From contig CM057337.1 in the NCBI GenBank assembly GCA_030015575.1, positions 292,478,044 to 292,542,043 on the forward strand: a stretch of 64,000 bases of DNA, given 5' to 3'. The translations under genes and the position numbers were made by a program. The notes under the pieces were generated by a model that saw nothing but the letters and a program-made list of their open reading frames with translations, ran no database searches and was not told the DNA's origin. Shown piece by piece: positions 54,864 through 64,000 of this stretch (within the stretch, counting starts at the first letter, position 1; each line of letters starts with the position of its first letter). Source of the stretch: Agapanthus africanus (lineage: Eukaryota > Streptophyta > Magnoliopsida > Asparagales > Amaryllidaceae).

Positions 54864-55890
54864 CAAGTCCCCGCTTATGCGAAAATTCTTAAAGACTTGT
54901 GCACTAGGAAGAGGAAGACTAAAGTGCCCAAAAAGGTTTTCATGACCAATAATGTTAGCATTGCTTTTACCCTACAGTTACCAAAGAAACGTAAGGACCC
55001 GGGATGTCCTACGATATCGATTTCTATTGGGGGTAAAAATATTAACCGTGCTTTACTTGACCTGGACGCAAGTGTTAACCTGCTTCCATACTCTGTTTAT
55101 GAGCAGTAAGGGATTAGAGAGTTGAAACCAGCTCATTGCACTCTCCAAATGGCAGTTCGATCAATCACCAAACTTAGGGGTGAACTGGAGGATGTGTTGA
55201 TAAAAGTCGGGGAATTCATATTCCCTGTGGACTTTATTGTTCTCGATACACAGCCTGTAGCGAACCCACAGAACCAAATTCCGGTGATTTTGGGTCGACC
55301 ATTCCTTGCCACTTCCAATGCTGTCATTAATTGTCGAAACAGTTCAATGAACCTATCTTTTGGAAAAATGACAATTGAACTGAACATTTACAAAATTGGA
55401 AGTCAGACGTCTGAACCATATGCTCATATACTTGATGTCAGCTCTGTCCACGGGATTGCTCCCGAAAGTTGCGAAGTTGATGAACTTTGCTTTGAAGATC
55501 TTGACGACACTAGCACATCAATGTTTGATCTTGCATATCATAGTGAGGACACTCTTTCCCCTCCTGAGTCTGACACTCTTGACTCTGCACCTTCCGAGTC
55601 TGTATCTTTTACAGGCTACGAGCTTCTTTGTGACTCTGAATATCATTCTTTGACCCCACCTTTTATAGTTTCTCCGCTCGCATTAGATCTCAAAATTTTA
55701 CCTTCTCATCTTAAATATGTGTATTTAGATGAGAATGAGTCTTTACCTGTTATCATATCAGCTTCTCTAGCCCTAGAGCAAGAGAATGTACTTTTAACGG
55801 TATTGAGATCTAATAGGCAGGCGTTTGGTTGGACTATGGCTGACATCAAAGGGATTAGTCTCTTAATTGTTGAACATCATATACATCTGA
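54864..55890 (+). pseudogene. pol: Athila-like pol remnant: protease and linker
   Basis: Same frame as gag. The protease core reads LLDLDASVNLLPYSV (near 55055); the Athila consensus has a Gly before the Ala, here Asp, so even without the TAA at 55107-55109 the active site looks damaged. The second part (QIPVILGRPFLATSNAVI) fits the rest of the protease. An acidic Ser/Pro-rich linker follows. Confidence 0.8.
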
Positions 55891-57220
55891 TTGATGAATC
55901 CAAGCCACCCCGAGAACCACAGAGACGGTTAAACCCCGTCATGAAGGATGCGGTGAAGAAAGAGATCGTCGAATGCCTTGACAATGGTATCATTTACCCA
56001 ATCTCCGATAGCCAATGGGTAAGTCCAATTCATGTAGTCCCTAAGAAATCTGGCATTACGGTCATAACAAATGAGGCAAATGAGTTAATCCAGACACGCG
56101 CTCAAACTGGGTGGCGTGTATGTATTGATTATAGAAAACTCAATACCGCAACGAGAAAAGACCACTTTCCTCTACCTTTCATTGACCAGATGCTAGAACG
56201 CTTAGCTGGACGTGAATATTATTGCTTCATGGACGGATACTCTGGCTATAACAGGGTCCCTTTTGCCAAAACGGATCAAGACAAAACCACATTTACTTGT
56301 CCTTTTGGTACTTTTGCTTATAGACGCATGCCCTTTGGGTTATGCAATGCCCCCGCTACATTTCAGCGGTGTATGATGGGGATATTCTCGGACATGGTCG
56401 AGAATTTTCTGGAGATTTTCATGGATGATTTCTCGATATTCGGAGATTCTTTTGCTGACTGCCTATCTCATCTTAACGCAGTTCTTACTCATTGTAAAGA
56501 GAAGGACTTAACCTTGAATTGGGAAAAATGTCATTTCATGGTCCAAGAGTGAATTGTGCTCGGACATGTTATTTCACGAAAAGACATTGAGATTGACAAA
56601 GCTAAAATAGATGTCATTCATAACCTTCCTCATCCAAAATGCGTCAAGGATATACGATCCTTTCTTAGCCATGTAGGCTTTTATCGGAGATTCATTAAGG
56701 ATTTTAGCAAAATTGCTAGACCTTTAACTCTTCTCTTGGCCAAGGACACAACCTTTCACATTGATTCGGATTGTAAGGCTGCATTTGACTCACTCAAACA
56801 CTCTCTCATTACAGCCCCAGTTCTATCTTCTCCAGATTGGAACCACCCTTTTTAGCTTATGTGTGATGCATCAGATTTTGCAGTTGGTGCAGTCTTAGGA
56901 CAACACATTAAAAAGATGCCACACATGATTTATTATGCAAGTAAGACCCTGAATGACGCTCAAATTAATTATACAACTACCGAAAAATAACTTTTGGCAG
57001 TTGTATTTGCATTAGAAAAATTCAGGCCTTACTTGATTTGCTCACCTATTGTTGTGTACACTGACCACTTCGCCTTAAAACATCTTTTGGCGAATAAGGA
57101 TGCTAAAGGTAGGCTAATACGTTAGATCCTTCTATTACAAGAATTTGATCTTGTTATTAAATATAAGAAAGGATGTGAAAATGATGTAGCTGACCATCTA
57201 TCGCGCATATCTTCTTCACC
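55891..57220 (+). pseudogene. pol: Athila-like pol remnant: reverse transcriptase and RNase H
   Basis: RT motifs in order: GWRVCIDYRKLN, YCFMDGYSGYNRV, MPFGLCNAPATFQRCM, FMDDFSIFG (active site, near 56420). The RNase H part has LMCDASDFAVGAVLGQ and VYTDHFALKHLL. Stops at 56550-56552, 56853-56855, near 56986 and near 57123 break the frame; no frameshift. FMDD with GLCNAPATFQR is typical of the Athila lineage. Confidence 0.88.
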
Positions 57221-58556
57221 TATGACCCTGCCGAATGATTCTTTTCCAGACGAACAACTCTTGAATGTATCCGACGAACCTTGGTTCGGGGATATTGTGA
57301 ATTATCTTACTATGGGACTTATTCCCCGCGAATGGTCGAAACAGGACAAATATCGATTTCTATCCCAAGTAAAATACTGGGATGAACCCTATCTATTTAA
57401 GTATTGTCCTGACCAGATCATTCGCAGATGTGTCCCCAACGATGAATTAAAGAGTGTTCTATCTTTTTGCCATGATCAGGCATGCGGGGGTCATTTCGGT
57501 TCTCGAAAGACGGCGGAAAAGGTTTTGTAATGCTGTTTTTATTGGCCGACTTTATTCAAAGATGCATTTGATCATTGCAAAACCTGTGAACAATGTCAAA
57601 ACATGGGTAGGATTTCCCGGAGAAATGAGATGCCGCTTCAACCCATCTTAGTGGTTGAATTTTCGACGTTTGGGGTATAGACTTTATGGATCCTTTTCCC
57701 AACTCGTTTGAGAATCTGTATATATTGCTTGCGTTTGATTACGTCTCAAAATGGGTAGAAGCTATTCCTTGCCGCACTAATGACAAAAAGGTTGTCATTA
57801 AGTTCTTAAAAGAAAACATCTTTTCATGATTTGGATACCCACGCGCTATTATTAGCGATAACGGGAAGCATTTCTGCAATCGGTCTTTCGAGACTTTGAT
57901 GCGGAAATATGTAATCAACAACAAACTTTCTACACTCTATCATCCCCAAACGACCGGGCAAGCTGAGGTTTCAAATAGACAAATCAAATTTTTTTTTGGA
58001 GAAAACAGTTTCTAAAAATCGAAAAGATTGGTCAACCAAATTGACGGATGCTCTTTGGGCATTCCGTACTGTATATAAAACTGATCTAGGTATGTCTCCT
58101 TACAGAGTAGTGTTTGGAAAAGCTTGTCACCTTCCGGTCGAGATTGAGCACAAAGCAAGGTGGTCCATTAGAGAACTTAACTTTGAATTAAATCAAGCCT
58201 GCAACTTTCGAAAGCTGCAATTAAACGAGCTAAGCGAACTCCGCGATGAAGCTTATGATAATGCTGTAATTGTAAAGAATCGGACTAACCTATTTCACGA
58301 TAAAAACATTTTGAGAAAAACTTTTACACCTGGTCAACAAGTCCTTCTTTATGATTCACGACTCTATCTTCATGCGGGTAAGCTAAAATCTCGGAGGAAA
58401 AGACCTTTTATTGTGCGGAATGTATACCCGCACGGGGCAGTTGAGGTTGAAAATGTTGAAAACGGTACAATTTTCAAAATAAATGGACATAGATTAAAGC
58501 CGTATTTTTCCACTGAGGAGCTCCTGTTTTTACAGGAGCCATTTTATCTTGATTAA
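57221..58556 (+). pseudogene. pol: Athila-like pol remnant: integrase
   Basis: Zinc region HDQACGGHFG and CKTCEQCQ (57470-57600), interrupted by TAA 57528-57530. The catalytic core follows in another frame ([46 protein letters not shown]) with a TGA near 57827. A 1-base loss near 57660 and a 1-base gain in a T run (57989-57997) cancel out, so the C-terminal part (57996-58556, ending FLQEPFYLD) is back in the original frame and fully open. Confidence 0.88.
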
Positions 58557-59094
58557 AATTCCTCCATCTCACCTCCATGTCTGGTAAAATGCTGTATCAT
58601 CTTAAGAATGGAGGTGGGTGAAAAGAATAAGTTTGGGGGAGATTTTCACGATCATATTTATTGCCCCCGTTAATAAATTTCCTTCCAAGCTTACAGGTTT
58701 TTGTGATCTAGCAGATGGCAACAGTGAGGACACAGTTGAAAACAAGTTTGGGGATGGTTTGTGCATATTTGCGCATCATTTGCAGCATACTTTGCATAAG
58801 CACAAAACATGTAAAACATATAAAAAAATTTAAAAATTCAGAAAGATAAAAATATTTAATATTTAATTTTTATAATAAAAGAATAGATAGTGAAAAATTA
58901 CATCCAGAAGATTAGAAAAATTTAAGAAAACCAAGAAAGTTAGAAGTTTTCTTAAACGAAACTAGTAATAAGTAGTTATGAGTCGTTGTCCCAAGGGTTA
59001 GTAAGATGAAAGATGTCACTAATCTGAGGATAAAAATAAGTCTGAAAAATAGTTTCTATTCTGGAAGCCAAACATTTGAATGTTGATACCCTAC
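58557..59094 (+). other. Athila-like element region after pol
   Basis: No gene is evident. Two purine-rich AAGTTTGGGGGAG / AAGTTTGGGGATG strings (58629-58641, 58743-58755) resemble the polypurine tracts of Athila-type elements. An env-like ORF, often present in Athila, is not seen. The region is cut at 59094 by element C on the minus strand. Confidence 0.6.
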
Positions 59095-61324
59095 TGCAGG
59101 GTTCCTAGGCACTCTAGTGAGGTCTCCCAAGCCATCAACCATGGCAATTTCAAAAATTATGGTGCCTACAAACCCTAAAGTACGGATCGTTTGCTAGATA
59201 TCTAGGCGAACAAGAACTAGTTAACAGTTAACTAATGAGAATACGGAAATACAACCTTTGTAGATCCGGTCCTCCACCTCCACGGCTCCGCAACGAGGTC
59301 GTCTCCGCTGTCCAAATCAAATCCGGGCTCTAGAGTCGGCTTCGTCGGAGAATGGGCAAGCTAGGTCGTCGATGTCCATGCCGAAGATGATCTACGTCGA
59401 AGCATCGATGAATCAAGCTCCACCTTCACCAAACCGTGAAAAGTTGTGAAGGAAACACACTCTACTACTTGGCAAGAGGTAGAGGATGAAGAAATAGGAA
59501 GTGGGTAGACTTTAGAATTGGATTTCTCACTCATATGCATCAATCACCATTGATGGACTTCAAGCTTCTTCACTTGAAGCATGAAGAAGAAGAAGAAAGA
59601 TATATGATAAGTTAATAGAAAATGAAAAGAAAATGAATTCTTATCATAATTCTAACTAGAGTTAAGTGTAGAGAATGAATCATGGTTAGTGGGAATGGTT
59701 AGGGTTAAGGATGAGATAAGGATGGTTGACTTTAACAAAGCTTCATGAAGCTTCAACTAAAGAACAAAAGAAGCCACCATTCTTTTCTCATTTTCATTTA
59801 TTCATTTATCAAAAATAAAAAGGATAAATAAATAGATAAATGAATAACAAATTATAAACCCTAACCATTTCATTAACCAAGGTTTAATCTTTACACTTGA
59901 ACCCTAGCAAGACATGTATCATCAAACATGATACAATTAAGTGCACAAAAACATATCGCATATGCAATGCGCACGAACCAAGTGAGAAAATCCGTCTAAA
60001 GTGAACCGATACTAGTTAATGCAAAGTAATATATCAAATATATAATTATACATTAAATCATTAAATCAACACTTGATTCAATGATCCGGTCATGCGCACA
60101 TAACCGACTGGTATCATTAGTAACATCTTATCGAATCAACACTTGATCCGATAACCCGGCTATATCGCATATAACCGATCAATGTCACATCGCGAGAATC
60201 AAATATAGTATCTCATACTCGTATTATTCTCGGTCCCGCACATATCTCATATGCGCTCCTATTTCGTTTCGCTTGAGCCAGGAAACCTCTGTGTAGGACT
60301 CTAAAGACTCGTCAATACGCCGGCAGCAGATGATGATCATATCAATCACCCACAAGCCGCAAGCGGTCTGCTAAACGTAACGGCCACCCGGGTATTGAGC
60401 GATCTGAAGATCGACGAGCAAGCCCGCTCACACTCCAGTGAATCCGACCAGTAACACTACCGTACAGTCCGGTCTGATCGTCTGATATGTCGCATATCTC
60501 GCCTAGGGGTGGTAAACGTCAGACCCCAATAGCTCAATAAGTCGTGTCGATATGAGGTCTATAACTGTTCGAGAAACCACTGGTAACACTTACCAGTAAA
60601 TCTCAGCAACCCTGGCCAGGGATTTCCTGTTATAGCCAATCGAACACAGCGCAACATCAACTCCCTATACCGGGAGAGACGAATCCCCTCCTATCGCTCA
60701 TTGCCTCCATGTGACTCGGGACTGTACCCAAAAACCACCGTTTTGCACGCCCTCTTGGACGTGGTAAGATGGAAATCAAAGCACAGTGGGAACCACACAA
60801 GACTCTATGACGATCTCGGGTCAACAGACTACTCTGTACCAGTGTCACCAGAGAACTGCCATCTGACGTGAGGTATAATACCATCTGGGAGTTCTCGGCG
60901 AGTCCGTCCAGTGTACCCAGTCTATACTGAGCACCCGTATATCATCTCTGATGTCAAACACCAATGGATATGGGATCATCCATCGCCCATCTGTATGGGT
61001 CGAGAAGGTATACGCTAGTCTACTCTGGCATATCGATGCCCCGTCTCGATACACCCACGACTAGGGACTTTGAAGAATGTACTTATAGACTACCATGTCC
61101 CCACTAGTATGATCCGCATCATAGTCCAGGTAGTCAAGTACAGATCCTAAGGGCTTTACCAACATGTAACAGAGAGACAATCAGCATACACGTTAAGATA
61201 AAGTTCAACCAGATAGCATACTATCATATCGAGCAAGAAAGTCCTCCCTATATATGTCCCAGCATCCACTACAATATACATCCTATGTATAGTAATGGCC
61301 TCTAGGGCATACATATAACTAACA
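59095..61324 (-). mobile_element. 3' LTR of a family-C copia element (minus strand)
   Basis: It is 2230 bp. On the minus strand it starts TGTTAGTTATATGTATGCCC at 61324 and ends GGAACCCTGCA at 59095; the solo LTR C (2210 bp) is its close relative. The palindrome CCCTGGCCAGGG is at 60610-60621. It is inserted in the Athila-like element; CCTAC (59090-59094) is the probable target duplication. Confidence 0.93.
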
Positions 61325-61338
61325 ATCTCCCACTTGCA
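61325..61338 (-). other. Polypurine tract of the family-C element
   Basis: The minus strand reads GTGCAAGTGGGAGAT next to the LTR. Confidence 0.85.
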
Positions 61339-61339
61339 C

Positions 61340-64000
61340 TAGGGCCATCTGTACCAGTGGTTGCAGTATCTCATACTCAACCATCCCATAAAAGTCTCTC
61401 TCTGGGAACAGGCCTTTGTGAGTGGATCCGCTGTGTTGTCCTCTGAGTCTACTCTCCATAACCTCGATCTCCCTGGAGATCAACCATCTCCATGATCAAG
61501 TGATACTGCCTTAGAATATGTCTGGATCACTGATGGGACGGGCGTTCCTTGGCATAAGCCACAACTCCATTGTCACACAATGGTGGGAACGTAGTTCATC
61601 TCATGAACCAATATACACCCAAACAGCTTCTAGGGTAGCATCTTAAGTAGCGATGTATCCAGCCTTTATTGTCTAGTATGTCACGGTATCTAGTTTGGAA
61701 CTCTTCCAACATACCGTCCCTTTACTGAGGGTAAAGACAATGCCTGCGACTGACATTCAGTCGTCTTTATCACCCTGGAACACTTCCAGAGATTCTCCTC
61801 AGGATCGATTGACACCATCTCACTACATCTAGTGAGAATTCTAACATCCATTTAGATCTATCTCATAGATCCAAAATCCAGGATTTAGTAGGTATCACTT
61901 TAATCCTATATGGAGAATCTTTGTGATAAGCGGAGATTGATCGAGCGTAGCATAAGAAACTCCTTTCTTATCAAGAGTATGTCATCCACGTACTCTACGA
62001 GGATCGTCACCATACTCCCTACTACCTTTTTGTATATACAAGGTTCATCTACCATTTTGATGATGTCAAACTCTTTGACTAATCCATCAAAACAGACGTT
62101 CCAACTCCGCGATGCCTGCTTTATCCTATAAAGCATCTTGCACACGTTTCCGCTGCTCCCACTGTCTACGAAGCCCTCTGGCTGTGTACTTATAGACACA
62201 CTCTTCTAAATCATCATTTAGAAAAGCAGTCAAGACACCCAACCACCAGATATCGTAGTTATGGTATGTAGCCGTGGCAAGTAGGATCTGGATGGACTTA
62301 AGCATAGTCACTTGAAAAGGTTTCATCATGATCCACGACTGGTCAATGATGCAAACCTTTAACAAGTCTAGCTTTGAAAGTCTCAACTTTTCCATGTACA
62401 CCAAGTAATCTTCTCAAGATATACTTGCTCCTGATGGGGATTTAACCCTTCAGATATAGCAACTAAAGTCCATACTTTGTTGGTGTATAAGGATTCCATC
62501 TCAGATCTCTAAGCATCCAGCCATTCTTACAGAGTCTTACTCCTGATGGCCTGCTCGAAGCTAGTTGGGTCATCATCTCATGATGCAATCCTCGCTCCCA
62601 CTGTCATAGAGAAACCGAAGTATCTCTCAGGTGGGTGAGGAACCCTACTAGATCGGCGGAGAGGCTGAGGTTCGTTGGTTACTATTGAATCATTTGGTTT
62701 TATCAAATCATCTGCTGTATTCTGTATAGCTGGAACCTTTCCAGTTCTACATTACAGACCCTGCCTCGAGCTTGTCCGGGTTTTGCTTTTCAGACATAGG
62801 CCGGACAATCCCAAATCTTAACTTACTTAAGAGATAGGTTCTTCCTATACCATATCTTATATGGAGTGGTAGGCAACTGATTTGATTGGAACCCTATTCA
62901 ATAGGTATGCAGCTTCCCAAGTGCATAACTCCCAAAAGGAATTAGGTAACTCAGTAATACTCATCATAGAGCACACCATATCAAATAGGGTGTATCTGCT
63001 CCGCCCCGATATACCATCGTGCTATGGTGTATACGGAGGAGTAATTCTGAGAGAGAATCTCATTCTCTTTTATAAAAGTCCAGGAATTCCGTGCTCAAGT
63101 ATTCTCCTCCTTGATCTCATCAAAGGACATAATACTTATACCCGTATTTTGGTTCTCTACTTCTAACTTATATTCTGTGAATATCTCAAAAGGTTCAGAC
63201 TTGTGTTTCAACAGGAACATATGTCTGAATCTTGAGAGATTATCAGAGAACGTAATGAAGTATAAAGAACCGGTCTTGGCATGTGTAGACAGGGGACCTA
63301 TATACATCAACATGTATCATCCCAAGAGTTCACTAACTCTTTCTCTGTTTCCAATAAACAGAGCTGTGGTCATCTTATCTTTGTGACATGACCGGCGAGT
63401 TTCATAAGATGTAAATTCAAACTAATTTAAATATGCATCTAAATGTAACTCTAGCCAGTCGGGTCGCATTGATATGACCTAGTCTACAATACCTCAAGAA
63501 GGATTCGTTCATTTCTGAACTCTTCCTCTTGTGTGTGTTCCATATACTAAGAACTGTAGTTTGATTTAGAACATCAATGTTTTTAGATAACGTGCCTGAA
63601 CCGATCAACTTTTGATATAGGAAATGTTCAAAACATTATCCAACAATACAAAATTTTATCGTTTCTTTACTAATAAAGAGACAGATATGATTTTGTATAT
63701 CAGGTTCGGTATCTAATAACATTCGTTCAGAATCAATGTATTGGAAATACAGGGTGACAGTGACCGACAGACTTGGCTGCAACACTTGCCCCATTTTCTG
63801 CCTCATGAAACTTATCACCCGTTCTCAGTTCTCTACCTTTCTGTAGCCCTATGTAACAGATTACATATCTGGGATCCTGATCTGGTATCATATACCCAGG
63901 ACGTAAAGGTTACTGAGAAACAGTTCTCTGTATAATGAACACACCCGAAGATGATGCATCAGCATGCACTCTCTTCGTTTGGGCGGCACGGGAATTCTGG
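61340..64000 (-). pseudogene. pol: Family-C element: decayed copia pol (extends past the window)
   Basis: Copia pol pieces follow in order on the minus strand. Near 63950: the end of the gag/protease linker. 63900-63870: a protease remnant. 63608-63417: pre-integrase zinc region (CRLGHINATRL). 63313-63095: integrase core start (IGPLSTHAKTGSLYFITFSDNLSRF). 63000-62880: catalytic Glu region. 62199-61906: RT with YVDDILLI. About 61800-61380: RNase H. Many frameshifts and stops. The element is old and inactive; its gag, leader and 5' LTR lie right of the window. Confidence 0.88.

Overview
This window is a piece of a large, repeat-rich flowering-plant genome. I find no host gene in it. Essentially all 64 kb can be assigned to LTR retrotransposons nested inside one another: Ty1/copia elements of the Angela/Tork type (primer-binding site TGGTATCAGAGCC, LTRs of about 1.9-2.2 kb starting TGTT and ending TTACA, gag-PR-INT-RT-RH order) and two Ty3/gypsy elements (a Tat-like one with an antisense extra ORF, and an Athila-like one with the TGGCGCCGTTGCCGGGGA primer-binding site). 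The species cannot be told from the sequence.

Layout, outermost first. A decayed Tat-like gypsy element (44452-50237) holds copia element E in its gag (pol 853-3043, 3' LTR 3098-3371 plus 42724-44451) and the Athila-like gypsy element (50238 to at least 59094) in its antisense ORF. E was hit in pol by element F (its LTR end is 1-852) and in its 3' LTR by copia element D (3372-42718). D holds two insertions: element B on the minus strand in its leader (6286-28131, target duplication GATGG) and element B' on the plus strand in pol (31425-39156, duplication GCCGT). B's 5' LTR holds a solo LTR C (13825-16034, duplication AGGTT) and the complete copia element A (16765-26925, duplication AATGC). 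On the right, a second C-family element on the minus strand (59095 to beyond 64000) sits in the Athila-like element.

Element A is the only apparently functional one: two 2085-bp LTRs differing at about ten sites, an uninterrupted 1316-residue gag-pol, PBS and PPT. D is almost intact (one 1-bp deletion plus the B' insertion). B' has two 2226-bp LTRs, PBS, leader and PPT but no gag or pol. Instead it carries a duplicated noncoding block of about 400 bp that B shares, so B and B' look like a non-autonomous lineage probably mobilised by proteins from an A/D-like relative.

The most interesting signals lie outside the ORFs. The untranslated leaders of A, D, B and B' share a long hairpin and three short TTGAC/GTCAA hairpins, with base changes that keep pairing. 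All LTR families share a GGCC-centred palindrome whose arms co-vary. A's LTRs carry a cluster of five TTGACY (W-box) motifs. The Tat-like element carries an 86-bp tandem array and an antisense gene with a likely intron.
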